A DNA stretch of 44,685 bases from an uncultured Clostridia bacterium (GTDB taxonomy: Bacteria > Bacillota > Clostridia > Christensenellales > Aristaeellaceae), in assembly GCA_945928315.1 (NCBI GenBank), contig CAMENN010000011.1, forward strand, positions 1 to 44,685, written 5' to 3'. Below are positions 17,588 through 25,945 of this stretch, one piece after another. Position numbers and translations under genes: made by a program. The notes under the pieces are model-generated. The model did not search any database. It worked only from the letters and a program-made list of their open reading frames with translations, and was not told the origin of the DNA. Each line of letters opens with the position of its first letter. The first letter of the stretch is position 1.

Positions 17588-20500
17588 CTAAATCACGCCC
17601 CGGAAGCTGAAGCCAAACTCGAGGCGCCTGGTCACGTCCACGAGGTATTCCTCATGCGTGCGCGCGCCCCAGCTGTCGTCGCCGCCGACGCCCATCTGGC
17701 GCAGCGCCGCGCGCACCACCGTGTAGTGGATGGGCGGCAGCTCGTCCTCATGCGCCGCGCACTCCATTTCGTGCGGCGTGTAGGGCAGCACGGAGAAGTC
17801 CATCGGCACGCTGCTCTCAAAGCGCAGGCCGCGGCCGCGATAGTCCGTCACCTCCGCCCAGCGCACGCCGGTGCGGTTGCCGCACTCCTGCGGGACGAGG
17901 TAGTGCGCGACGTTGTCCTTCGCCGTCGTGCGGTGGATGCCGAGCCGCGCGCCGTGGCAGCGGTCCACATAGCACTCTCCCGGCCCCATGCCGTACCAGC
18001 GCAGCTGATCACAGTCCGCGTCGAGCTTCAGCATCATACCGAACTCCGGCATCGGCGGCAGGCCCGGCACCGGGTCGTATGTCAGCAGCACGTCCACCCT
18101 GCCGCAGGGATGGACGGTGTAGGTCACGTCGCAGGCGGCCGCGGGCGTGGTCGGCAGCGGATAGTGGAAGCGCACGGTGGCGGAGCCGTCCGGGTTTTCG
18201 GCGATCACCGGGTCCTGTGCGTCGCCCGGCGTGCGCAGCGAGGCGTAGAGCGAGGCCAGCTTCCATTGGCCATAGCGCGCGGGCATCTGGCAGCCGTTGT
18301 CGTTGTCGGTCGGAGCGCGCCAGAAGTTGGGCATCGGGATGGAGCGCAGCAGCTCCTTCCCGCCATAGCGGTAGGAGACGAGGCCGTTGCTCAGCGAGGA
18401 GAACAGCACGTCGAAGTCCTCGCCCACTACGCCGAAGTTCAGTCCGCCGCGGACGAAGCGCAGCGGCTTGTGCCGGCATGCGTGCGCCTGCGGCGCGGCG
18501 ACCGTGTAGACGCCCTGCCCGAAGGCGATCTCATGCCCGCGCTGCGCCCAGAGCGTGTCCTCGCGCAGGCGGAAGGAGACGGTCACGGCGTACTCGCCCG
18601 GCTGCGTCTGCACCGGGAAGGGCAGGTCATAGACGGCCTCGCCCAGCGGCGGCACGTCGGTTTCAAGCGGCGCCTCGGCGATCGTCACGCCGTCCCGCGC
18701 GAGCGTGACGGTGCAAGCGTACGCGGAGGTCGCGGTGAACAGGAAGCGGTTGCGGACCGTCACGCGGTCCATGCCGACCTCGCAGTCGATGTCCCGGTAG
18801 CAGAAGCGCACCTCCTGCATCTTCGGGCTCTCGCTGCCGTCGCTGTAGACGATGCCGTTGCCGCAGAAGTTGCCGTCGTTCGGGTGCTCACCGAAGTCGC
18901 CGCCGTAGGCGTAGCGCGTCTGCCCGAAGCGGTTCTTCGTGCGCACGGTCTGGTCGATGAAGTCCCAGATGAACCCGCCCTGGAAGAGCGGCTCCTCGTA
19001 GGCGTAGTCGGTGTACTTGTGCAGCGCGCCGGTAGAGTTGCCCATCGCGTGCGCATACTCGCAGAGGATGTACGGCTTGTCCCGGTGCTGCGCGAGGTAC
19101 CCGCGGATCTCCGCCGCGGGGATGTACATCGTGCTCACGACGTCGCTCTCCTCCGGGAAGGAGGGAATGCGGTACGCGCCCTCGTAGTGCACCAGACGCG
19201 TATCGTCGAGGGAGCGGAACAGGTCGCTCATCGCCTGAATGACCCTGCCGCCGGAGGACTCGTTGCCGCAGCTCCACATCAGCACGCATGGGTGATTCTT
19301 GTCGCGCTGATAGGTGGAGTTCACGCGGTCGAGCAGGATGTCGAGCCAGTCCATCCGGTCGCCGGGCAGCGTGTAGTCCTTCGGCTTGTTCCCCTTGAGC
19401 ACCTGATCCCAGACGCCGTGGGATTCCATGTTGTTCTCGTCGATGACGTACAGGCCCAGCTCGTCGCACAGGGCGTAGAGCGCGCTGTGGTTGGGATAGT
19501 GGCTGGTGCGGATGGCATTGATGTTGTTGCGCTTCATCGTCAGCAGGTCGCGGCGGATCATCTCCGGGCGCGCGGCGCGGCCGAACTCGGCGCAGTAGTC
19601 GTGCCGGTTGACGCCCTTGAATACCACGCGCCTGCCGTTGAGCTGCATGACGCCGTCGCGGATCTCGAAGCGGCGGAAGCCCACGCGCTGGCGCACGAAC
19701 TCGCAGGCCGTGCCGTCCGAAAGGCGCGCGGTCAGCTCCAGCGTGTACAGGTTCGGATGCTCGGCGCTCCACAGGCGCGGCGCCTTCACCGGCAGGCGCA
19801 GGGCGATTTCGCCGCCCCGCTCCTGCGCGCTGAGCACGGGCGTCTCCCCGTCCATCAGCCGCACGTCGAGCACGGCGTCCTGCGGCGCGTCGAGCCAGAC
19901 GTCGAGCGCGAGCACGGCGTCGCAGTACGCGTCGTCGAGCAGCGTCCTGACGCGCAGGTCGCGGATGTGCGCCTCGGGCGCGGCGTAGAGCACGACGTCC
20001 CGGAACAGGCCGGAGAAGCGCATGAAGTCCTGATCCTCGATCCAGCTGCCGGAGCACCAGCGATAGACGCGACAGGCGAGCTTGTTTTCCCCGGGCACGA
20101 GAAAATCCGTCAGCTCGAAGTCGTGCGGGGTGAACGAATCGGAGCTGAAGCCGACGTACTGCCCGTTGAGCCAGACGGCGACGCAGCTCTCCGCGCCCTC
20201 GAAGGAGACGAACACGCGCCTGCCCTCCATGGCCTGCGGCAGCGTGAAGGTCTTCACATAGCAGGCGACGGGGTTGAACTGCGTGGGCATATCGCCCACC
20301 TCGAGCGTCTCGCGTCCGTCCCAGGGATACTGCACGTTGGCGTACTGCGGCACGCCGTAGCCCTCCATCTGGATGTGCGCGGGCACGGGGATGTCCGCCC
20401 AGCCGCGGCAGTCGTAATCCGGCGATTCAAAGCCGGGAATGATCTGCCCGGGGTTCTGCGCACAGAAGAACTTCCACAGCCCGGCGAGGGACAGCCTCAG

Positions 20501-20620
20501 GCTGCTCTTCCCCGCTGCCGCCTCCTCCCGGCTGGCATAGGCGATGTGGTCGGCATGTGCGCGCACGCGGTTTTCCGCGAAGAACGCGGGCGAAGAGAGC
20601 CTGCTTTCATCGAATGTCAT
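17588..20620 (-). CDS. lacZ: Beta-galactosidase, GH2 family
   Basis: 1010 aa from ATG 20620, with the full GH2 layout: a sugar-binding jelly roll (about 30-215), an Ig-like domain, a TIM barrel (about 325-620), another Ig-like domain and a C-terminal beta-sandwich. Catalytic motifs are present: SCGNESSGG holds the acid/base and ILCEYAHAMGNS holds the nucleophile, as in E. coli LacZ. No signal peptide, so it acts on imported beta-galactosides. The family normally begins close to MTFDESRLSSPAFF, which favours ATG 20620 over ATG 20635. A hairpin sits between the ribosome site and this start. It is last in the operon after a solute-binding protein and two permeases and ends in TAG, showing TAG works as a stop here. 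Confidence 0.93.
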   Translation of the reverse strand: MTFDESRLSSPAFFAENRVRAHADHIAYASREEAAAGKSSLRLSLAGLWKFFCAQNPGQIIPGFESPDYDCRGWADIPVPAHIQMEGYGVPQYANVQYPWDGRETLEVGDMPTQFNPVACYVKTFTLPQAMEGRRVFVSFEGAESCVAVWLNGQYVGFSSDSFTPHDFELTDFLVPGENKLACRVYRWCSGSWIEDQDFMRFSGLFRDVVLYAAPEAHIRDLRVRTLLDDAYCDAVLALDVWLDAPQDAVLDVRLMDGETPVLSAQERGGEIALRLPVKAPRLWSAEHPNLYTLELTARLSDGTACEFVRQRVGFRRFEIRDGVMQLNGRRVVFKGVNRHDYCAEFGRAARPEMIRRDLLTMKRNNINAIRTSHYPNHSALYALCDELGLYVIDENNMESHGVWDQVLKGNKPKDYTLPGDRMDWLDILLDRVNSTYQRDKNHPCVLMWSCGNESSGGRVIQAMSDLFRSLDDTRLVHYEGAYRIPSFPEESDVVSTMYIPAAEIRGYLAQHRDKPYILCEYAHAMGNSTGALHKYTDYAYEEPLFQGGFIWDFIDQTVRTKNRFGQTRYAYGGDFGEHPNDGNFCGNGIVYSDGSESPKMQEVRFCYRDIDCEVGMDRVTVRNRFLFTATSAYACTVTLARDGVTIAEAPLETDVPPLGEAVYDLPFPVQTQPGEYAVTVSFRLREDTLWAQRGHEIAFGQGVYTVAAPQAHACRHKPLRFVRGGLNFGVVGEDFDVLFSSLSNGLVSYRYGGKELLRSIPMPNFWRAPTDNDNGCQMPARYGQWKLASLYASLRTPGDAQDPVIAENPDGSATVRFHYPLPTTPAAACDVTYTVHPCGRVDVLLTYDPVPGLPPMPEFGMMLKLDADCDQLRWYGMGPGECYVDRCHGARLGIHRTTAKDNVAHYLVPQECGNRTGVRWAEVTDYRGRGLRFESSVPMDFSVLPYTPHEMECAAHEDELPPIHYTVVRAALRQMGVGGDDSWGARTHEEYLVDVTRRLEFGFSFRGVI

Positions 20621-20628
20621 AAAAAAGG

Positions 20629-20663
20629 GCTGCATGTCCTTGCGACACGCAGCCTCCTCCTTT
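20629..20663 (-). promoter_or_regulatory. Ribosome binding site separated from the lacZ start by a hairpin
   Basis: Minus strand: AAAGGAGGAG (20663-20654), then GCTGCGTGTC (20653-20644), loop GCAAG, GACATGCAGC (20638-20629), one wobble pair, then eight bases and ATG 20620. Unfolded, the site is over 30 nt from ATG 20620. Folded, the remaining linear spacing is 8 nt. The alternative ATG 20635 is buried in the stem. Confidence 0.55.
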
Positions 20664-20680
20664 CACACAGAAAAGGTTGT

Positions 20681-21505
20681 TTACTTGACCGCGCCGGCGA
20701 CGGCGTTGGTAAAGCTCTTCTGCAGGCAGAAGAAGATGATGACCGTCGGCAGCGAGCAGATGGTGACGCCCGCCATGACCACGCCGTAGTCGATGACGTA
20801 GCCGCCCATCAGGTTGGAGACGAGCATCGGCATCGTGGTCGCGTTGCTCGTCTGCATGATGACCTTCGGCCAGAGGTAGGAGTTCCAGGCGTTCATGAAC
20901 GTGATGGTCGCCGCGGCCGCGTAGGTCGGCTTCATCATCGGCACGAACATGCGCACGAAGATCTGGAATTCGTTGAGGCCGTCGATGCGCGCCGCCTCGA
21001 TGGTATCCTTCGGGAACGTGCGCGCGCTGTTGCGGAAGTACATGATCAAAAACGGCGTCGCCAGACTCGGCAGGAAGAAGGCGACCCAGGTGTTGAGCAG
21101 GCCCATCTTGGAGAACAGCTGGAACAGCGGAACGAGGACGGCCACGAACGGCACCATCATCGCCAGCATGAGCACGCTCATGACGCGGTCCTTCCACTTG
21201 TCGTGGTAGATCTCAAAGCCGTAGCCCGCGATGGAGCTGATGGCCAGCGAGAGCACGACCTGCAGTAGCGTCGTGGCAAAGGAGTTCTTGAGCGCGGTGA
21301 GCACGTCCTGCTGCGCAAAGAGGTTGCGCAGGTTTTCCATCAGGTGCGTGCTGGGGATCATCCTGCCGCCCAGAATCTGCTGGGTGTTGTTGCAGGAGGA
21401 GATGAACGCCCAGTACAGCGGGAAGACCGAGATGAAGGAGACGATCACCAGAAACGCGTACATGAAGAACCGGGAAACGTGCTTGGAAATGGCGCCTTCT
21501 CTCAT
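20681..21505 (-). CDS. Sugar ABC transporter permease, MalG type
   Basis: 274 aa with six predicted membrane helices. The cytoplasmic EAA loop EAARIDGLNEFQIF lies near residues 170-185 and would contact the ATPase. It belongs to the CUT1 carbohydrate family. The start ATG 21505 overlaps the previous permease stop by four bases (ATGA). No ATPase gene is in the operon; CUT1 systems in Firmicutes commonly share an MsmK-like ATPase encoded elsewhere. The position before lacZ points to a beta-galactoside substrate. Confidence 0.93.
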   Translation of the reverse strand: MREGAISKHVSRFFMYAFLVIVSFISVFPLYWAFISSCNNTQQILGGRMIPSTHLMENLRNLFAQQDVLTALKNSFATTLLQVVLSLAISSIAGYGFEIYHDKWKDRVMSVLMLAMMVPFVAVLVPLFQLFSKMGLLNTWVAFFLPSLATPFLIMYFRNSARTFPKDTIEAARIDGLNEFQIFVRMFVPMMKPTYAAAATITFMNAWNSYLWPKVIMQTSNATTMPMLVSNLMGGYVIDYGVVMAGVTICSLPTVIIFFCLQKSFTNAVAGAVK

Positions 21506-22416
21506 CGCTTGTCACCCACTTTCATCTGAATCGCAGCCAGCACGGCGACCATCACCAGAATGACGAAGGACATGGCCGCGGCATAGCCGAAGTTCGGGTT
21601 CTTGGTGAACATCGTGTTGTAGATGTAGTGCGACATCGTGATGGTCATGTTCGCCGGTCCGCCGCGTGTCAGGTTGACGGACTCGTCGAACAGCTGCAGC
21701 GTGCCGTTGGTGGACATGATCGCCGTGACCAGGATGATCGGCTTGAGCAGCGGAATGGTGATCTTGAAGAGCTGCTGCACCTGGTTGGCGCCGTCGATGC
21801 GGGCCGCCTCGTAGATCGAATACTCGATGCCCTGCATGGCGGAGAGGTAGAAGACCATGTTGTAGCCCGTCCAGCGCCAGATCAGGCCGAGGATGATGAC
21901 CACCTTGGCGTAGAACGGATCGTTCAGCCAGTTGATCGCCTCGGAAATCACGCCCATCTTCATCAGCAGCGCGTTGACCATGCCGTCATAGGTGAACAGC
22001 GTGCGGAAGATCATGGAGTAGGCGACCAGGCCGGTCGCACAGGGCAGGAAGATGCAGGTGCGGAACAGGCCGCGGAACTTGAGGTCCCGGTTGTTGAGCA
22101 GCGTGGCGAAGATGATGGCCAGCACCAGCATGATCGGCACCTGGATGATCAGGTAGGTGAAGGTGTTCTTGACGGACTGGATGAACACCTTGTCCTTGAG
22201 CATGTAGGCGTAATTGCGGTAGAGCGGATCGGAATACTGCAGCGCCGTCGGCAGGCCGCGCTTGAAGGAGGTCAGGAACGCCTGAAACATCGGCCAGAAG
22301 CTGAACAGGACGATCAGCAGCGTGGCGGGCAGCAGGAAGGCCCAGCCGGCCGCGCTCTGCTTGCGCTCCATACTCCAGAAGCGCTTCTTTCTCGGCGCAG
22401 GGGTCGCGTTGGTCAT
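21502..22416 (-). CDS. Sugar ABC transporter permease, MalF type
   Basis: 304 aa, six predicted membrane helices, EAA loop YEAARIDGANQVQQLFKI near 205-222. The start ATG 22416 (MTNATPAPRKKRF) is preferred over GTG 22428 because GAGGTGG lies about 8 nt upstream of it and overlaps the GTG. It pairs with the MalG-type permease that follows. Confidence 0.92.
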   Translation of the reverse strand: MTNATPAPRKKRFWSMERKQSAAGWAFLLPATLLIVLFSFWPMFQAFLTSFKRGLPTALQYSDPLYRNYAYMLKDKVFIQSVKNTFTYLIIQVPIMLVLAIIFATLLNNRDLKFRGLFRTCIFLPCATGLVAYSMIFRTLFTYDGMVNALLMKMGVISEAINWLNDPFYAKVVIILGLIWRWTGYNMVFYLSAMQGIEYSIYEAARIDGANQVQQLFKITIPLLKPIILVTAIMSTNGTLQLFDESVNLTRGGPANMTITMSHYIYNTMFTKNPNFGYAAAMSFVILVMVAVLAAIQMKVGDKR

Positions 22417-22459
22417 CGGGAAGTCCACCTCTCTTTACTCGCTTTGTTGATAAGGAGAA

Positions 22460-22487
22460 CTGCCGCCCCGGGAAGCCGGAGCGGCAG
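22460..22487 (-). repeat. Stem-loop between binding-protein and permease genes
   Basis: CTGCCGCCCCGG (22460-22471), loop GAAG, CCGGAGCGGCAG (22476-22487), a 12-bp stem with one wobble and no T-run. Such stems often protect the abundant upstream mRNA for the binding protein. Confidence 0.65.
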
Positions 22488-22510
22488 CATTCTCACGGGG
22501 AATCTGGAAA

Positions 22511-23767
22511 TCAGAAGCCCATGGCGAAGTTCACGGTGTCCTCGGCGGTCTGCAGCTCGGAGGCGAGATCGCCGCCGTTGATGTAGTTGGTCAGCGCAGT
22601 GCCCAGCGCCTCACGGGCGTCGTAGTAGTACGCGCCGGTGGTGTTGGACGGCACATGGCTGGTGTACTCAACGATCTTCGCGAAGATGGCGTCGCCATTG
22701 TAGAAATCGTTGCCCGCCTGATAGTTGGAGCCTTCCTTGGCGTGCGCCCAGGTGCCGATGGCAGAGGTGCTCGGGAGGATCTCGTTGTAGAAGTCGACGT
22801 TGCGGTACATGCCCATGAAGTCAAGCGCAAGGTCGAGGTCGGTGCCGTTGGTGAACACCCAGGAGGAGCCGCCGTTGTTGGAGTAGTTGGTGGCGCCCTC
22901 GATGCCCGGCATCGACGGCATGTTGGTCAGCGCCCACTTGCCGGCCTGATCCTGCACGCCCATGATGGTGCCCAGGATCCAGCAGCCGTTGACAGTGCCC
23001 ACGACGGACGCGTTGGACAGCGTGCCGCAGTACTCATCCCAGGTATTGACCTCGATGAAGATGCCTTCCTGCACCATGGTCTTGTAGTACTCAAGAACCT
23101 TCTTGCAGGCCTCGTTGTTCACGAAGTTCACGGAGCCGTCCTCGTTGAACATGGACGCGCCGCAGGACTGCATCATGATGAGCACGGTGTCGATGGCGCC
23201 CGCCTGGCCGGAGAGCATCGGGCGGCCGGTCTTGGCCTTGACGTCCTTGCCGATCTCGATGAAGCGATCCCAGTCGATGTCGGTCAGGTCATCGATGGTG
23301 TAGCCCGCCTCGGCGAGGTAATCGGTGCGGTAGGTGCCCACGACGGTGCCCGCGTCAAACGGGATGCCGTAGTTCTTGCCGTCGACCACGGAGTAGGCCA
23401 GCTTGCCCTCGGCGAAGTCAGTGAAATCATACTTGCCGGTGATCTCGGCGTAGACCTCCGGATAGTTCAGCACGAACTTCTGGATGGAGTTGTCCTGGCA
23501 GAGCATGATGTCCGGCAGGTTGGAGATGTCGCCCGCGGACGCCGCGGTGATGACGCGGGTCTCGACGTCCTCGGAAAGGACCTCCTCGATGACGATCTCC
23601 ACGTCCGGATGATCCTTCTGGTACATTTCCTTGGCGACCTGCATCGCCTTGATGTTGAAGTTCGGGTCCCAGGTCCAGATGGTGATCTTGCCGTCCTCAG
23701 CAGCCAGAGCCAGCGAGCAGGCCATAACCAGAGCCAGAGCCAGGATCAGGGAGACAATTTTCTTCAT
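22511..23767 (-). CDS. Extracellular sugar-binding protein of an ABC transporter
   Basis: 418 aa, solute-binding family 1 (CUT1). An N-terminal signal peptide is followed by the mature start KITIWTWDPNFNIKAM. A cysteine at residue 17 (LVMACSL) is a poor lipobox, with Met at -2, so lipid anchoring is uncertain; cleavage at ALA-AED is the alternative. The start (23767) has AAGGAGG at 9-nt spacing. It is first in a four-gene operon with two permeases and lacZ. It probably captures a beta-galactoside or galacto-oligosaccharide, inferred from the neighbours. Confidence 0.92.
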   Translation of the reverse strand: MKKIVSLILALALVMACSLALAAEDGKITIWTWDPNFNIKAMQVAKEMYQKDHPDVEIVIEEVLSEDVETRVITAASAGDISNLPDIMLCQDNSIQKFVLNYPEVYAEITGKYDFTDFAEGKLAYSVVDGKNYGIPFDAGTVVGTYRTDYLAEAGYTIDDLTDIDWDRFIEIGKDVKAKTGRPMLSGQAGAIDTVLIMMQSCGASMFNEDGSVNFVNNEACKKVLEYYKTMVQEGIFIEVNTWDEYCGTLSNASVVGTVNGCWILGTIMGVQDQAGKWALTNMPSMPGIEGATNYSNNGGSSWVFTNGTDLDLALDFMGMYRNVDFYNEILPSTSAIGTWAHAKEGSNYQAGNDFYNGDAIFAKIVEYTSHVPSNTTGAYYYDAREALGTALTNYINGGDLASELQTAEDTVNFAMGF

Positions 23768-23832
23768 AACGCGAAATCCTCCTTGTTTGCGTTGTTCAGT
23801 TCGCCCAAATCGGGGACTGAATCGTTGTCACC

Positions 23833-23861
23833 ATTATAGCATGCTCAAAAACGCGAATGTG
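23833..23861 (-). promoter_or_regulatory. Promoter of the beta-galactoside operon with a poor -35
   Basis: Minus strand: TATAAT (23838-23833), and 17 bp upstream only CACATT (23861-23856). The weak -35 fits an activator-dependent promoter, and the AraC gene lies just upstream. The -35 region falls inside the inverted repeat 23853-23893. Confidence 0.65.
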
Positions 23862-23893
23862 CGCAGATTCGATTCAATCCTGCGCACATTCGC
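23853..23893 (-). terminator. Inverted repeat: terminator of the araC-type gene and possible operator
   Basis: GCGAATGTGCGCAG (23853-23866) and CTGCGCACATTCGC (23880-23893) form a perfect 14-bp stem with a 13-nt loop. On the minus strand GTTTTTGAGC follows, consistent with termination. It starts 5 nt after the AraC stop and overlaps the next promoter. Confidence 0.75.
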
Positions 23894-23897
23894 TTCT

Positions 23898-24854
23898 TTA
23901 TTGTTCCGGATGACGGGAATCGGGCTTCGGATTTGTGCCGGTTTGCATCCGCCGCCAGGCCACGGGGCTCATGCCCGCACAGCGGCGGAAGTTGCGGTTG
24001 AACGCCGCGATGGAGGAAAAGCCCACCCGCGCGGCGATGTTCTGCACCGGGTCGCCGGTGATGCGCAGCAGGAGCATCGAGCGCTGCACGCGGTAGCGGT
24101 TCACATACTCCAGCGGCGCAAGGCCCATGCTTTTTGTGAAGAGACGTCGGAAATAGCTCTCGCTCATGGAGCAGCTGCGGGCCATGTCGCCGATCTTCAC
24201 ATCCTCGCGGAAGTGCTCGCGGACGTAGGCGAGCGCGGGCCCGAGCGGCACGCGGGAGGCGGGCGCCTCCGGCTCGCAGGGCGCGACGGCGGGCGTGCTC
24301 TCCGCCTGGCGCACGATCAGCGTCAGCAGCAGCAGCGCGCACAGCTCCTCCTGCTGCGCGCTGCGCAGGATGCCGCCTTCGCGCAGGGAGAACATGAGTG
24401 AAAAGAGCGCCTGTGCGCCGCCCTCCCCGCCGCCGGGGAGGAAGATGCCGCCGCGCGCCGCGCCGCCCAGCAGCGGGGCCAGCTCGCTTTGGTAGCGCCG
24501 GGGCATGCGCCGCAGCAGGTAGTCCTCGTTGAGGGCGATGTAGCGCCAGTGCGTCAGCGGCACGCCGGCGTGCATCTGGTTGTGGGGCACGCCCTGCGGC
24601 ACGAGCACGAGCGCGCCGGGGGAGAACGCGAAGGTCTGCTCCCGGCCCAGGTGCAGCATACCCTCGCCCGCCAGGCACAGCCCGATCTCCATGCAGTTGT
24701 GCATGTGCATGGCGTCCGGCAGATAGGGCGGGTAGAAGGGGATGTCGGTCATCGCGGCAAGCAGCGCGTCCTCATCGACGGGATAGCTGCGCATTTCAGC
24801 GCCCGCCGGCTCCTCCGTGCGGCGGCGCGGCGGGCGTTCCCGCTCAGAGCTCAT
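23898..24854 (-). CDS. AraC-family regulator of the beta-galactoside operon
   Basis: 318 aa from ATG 24854. ATG 24794 is a weaker alternative. The N-terminal half is a cupin-like sensor (HMHNCMEIGLCLAGEGML, PQGVPHNQMH). The last 100 residues hold two helix-turn-helix motifs (VKIGDMARSCSMSESYFRRLF, VQNIAARVGFSSIAAFNRNF) and the family ending GMSPVAWRR. It should bind a sugar and activate the downstream promoter. The gene overlaps the DUF6106 gene upstream by 11 bp and shares its promoter. Confidence 0.9.
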   Translation of the reverse strand: MSSERERPPRRRTEEPAGAEMRSYPVDEDALLAAMTDIPFYPPYLPDAMHMHNCMEIGLCLAGEGMLHLGREQTFAFSPGALVLVPQGVPHNQMHAGVPLTHWRYIALNEDYLLRRMPRRYQSELAPLLGGAARGGIFLPGGGEGGAQALFSLMFSLREGGILRSAQQEELCALLLLTLIVRQAESTPAVAPCEPEAPASRVPLGPALAYVREHFREDVKIGDMARSCSMSESYFRRLFTKSMGLAPLEYVNRYRVQRSMLLLRITGDPVQNIAARVGFSSIAAFNRNFRRCAGMSPVAWRRMQTGTNPKPDSRHPEQ

Positions 24855-25446
24855 CGACGAACACCTTCCCCGGGCAGAGCCTGCGCAGGCAGTCCATGAG
24901 CTGCGGATACGGCTGCAGGTAGACGCGCACGAGCCGGCCGCTGTCCGTTCCGGTGCCCTCGCAGAAGAGCACAGCGCTGGGGCGGTCCGGGTCCTGCGCG
25001 GAGGTGTTGTAGGTGACGCGCTGCCTTCCGGCGGCGTCAAAGCGGCGCTGCGCCTCCTCAAGCTCCGAAGCGCCCTGCCCGGCGATGACGAGCACACGGG
25101 TCAGGTCGAGCACGACGAACTCCACGGAAACCGGGCGCGAGCGCATGCCGCTGTGGCGCAGGATGCGCAGGGTGTAGCCGTCGAGCTGGTATTCGTAGGT
25201 GACGCTGGCGATGCCGTTGAAATACCACGCAAAGAAGAGCGTGCCCAGCGAGAGCACGAGCATGGGGAAGCCCCACATCGTGCCCAGAAAGGTGAAGACG
25301 GCGACGCTCAGATACAGGAGCGCCAGCAGCACATAGACGTACGGCGGCTTCCTGCGCGTGACGCTCTGGCGGCAGGAGATTTCGTTGAGAACGGGGTTCG
25401 GAATCACTTCGGCGGCCTCCTTGGGCGTGATGATGAACTTGTCCAT
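24844..25446 (-). CDS. DUF6106-type membrane protein
   Basis: 200 aa. The N-terminal motif MDKFIITPKEAAEVIPNPVLNEI and two close membrane helices (about 37-80) are followed by a soluble domain of about 120 residues (YEYQLDGYTLRILRHSGMRSRP). This resembles Clostridial proteins annotated DUF6106; function is unknown. The start ATG 25446 has GGAGGTG upstream. It is co-transcribed and translationally coupled with the AraC regulator, an odd pairing that may be chance or a membrane input to regulation. Confidence 0.75.
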   Translation of the reverse strand: MDKFIITPKEAAEVIPNPVLNEISCRQSVTRRKPPYVYVLLALLYLSVAVFTFLGTMWGFPMLVLSLGTLFFAWYFNGIASVTYEYQLDGYTLRILRHSGMRSRPVSVEFVVLDLTRVLVIAGQGASELEEAQRRFDAAGRQRVTYNTSAQDPDRPSAVLFCEGTGTDSGRLVRVYLQPYPQLMDCLRRLCPGKVFVDEL

Positions 25447-25496
25447 GCACGCACCTCCATGTTGATGATGCGGCCATTCAGCAGGTACGCCATCAA

Positions 25497-25526
25497 ATTA
25501 TATCACAAACTGCATTGACAAATCAA
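25497..25526 (-). promoter_or_regulatory. Sigma-A promoter of the DUF6106-araC operon
   Basis: Minus strand: TTGATT (25526-25521), 18-bp spacer, TATAAT (25502-25497). Confidence 0.75.
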
Positions 25527-25614
25527 CGCACGCCCAATTGCCGCGTGCGCCTGTTTTTTGAGCATGCGGAAAAAACCGGGAACCCGCCGCCCCGCCGCTC
25601 CGTCTAATACTTAT

Positions 25615-25895
25615 CTCAGATAAAAACGAGCTATAAGCGCGAAGCGAAGAAGGGGGCCGGGGACTGGTCCCCGGGCTAGGGGTGGGGGACCGGAACCCGC
25701 CGCCGCCAGTGGCGGATGAAGGCGGGTGGAGCGTCGGAAACGGAAAGGAGCGCTTGCGCGACTATTCCGTTTCCCGGTCTGAAATCCCCCAACGTCCCCA
25801 ATCGCGAAGCGATCAAAGAAAAAGCAGTCAGGGAGCGAAGCGATACCTGACGGGTTGTTTTCGCATAGTTCGGTTTGATTTGAGAGTAGTATAAA
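25615..25895 (+). repeat. Nested-hairpin intergenic repeat, copy 3
   Basis: It fills the gap of about 500 bp between 25447 and 25945, where no gene is seen. Outer arms AACGAGCTATAA and the reverse of ATAGTTCGGTTT bound it. Inside: stem CCCGCC/GGCGGG (25696-25701, 25721-25726) around CCGCC/GGCGG; the two-stem module 25736-25774 (outer GGAAACGGAA/TTCCGTTTCC, inner GCGC-TT-GCGC, loops AGGA and GACTA); ATCGCGAAGCGAT; and TCAGG/CCTGA. The short peptides it could encode are artefacts. Confidence 0.85.
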
Positions 25896-25910
25896 AGGGG
25901 AACAAAAAAA

Positions 25911-25926
25911 CCGCCCGTCCGGGCGG
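25911..25926 (+). promoter_or_regulatory. Hairpin just before the cystatin-like gene
   Basis: CCGCCCG, loop TC, CGGGCGG, preceded by seven A. It sits directly before the ribosome site (GGAAGGAGCAGGG). On the minus strand it would look like a terminator, but no minus-strand gene needs one here. Confidence 0.5.
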
Positions 25927-25945
25927 ATGGAAGGAGCAGGGACAC

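Noticed and set aside
17409-17591. 60-codon Lys-rich plus-strand frame
   Set aside because: It overlaps the sda promoter and the lacZ operon terminator and lacks a ribosome site.
17654-21268. A 1204-codon open frame on the plus strand
   Set aside because: It runs antisense to lacZ and a permease that have complete family motifs. Arg/His/Val/Ala-rich composition and lack of a ribosome site mark it as a GC-bias shadow.
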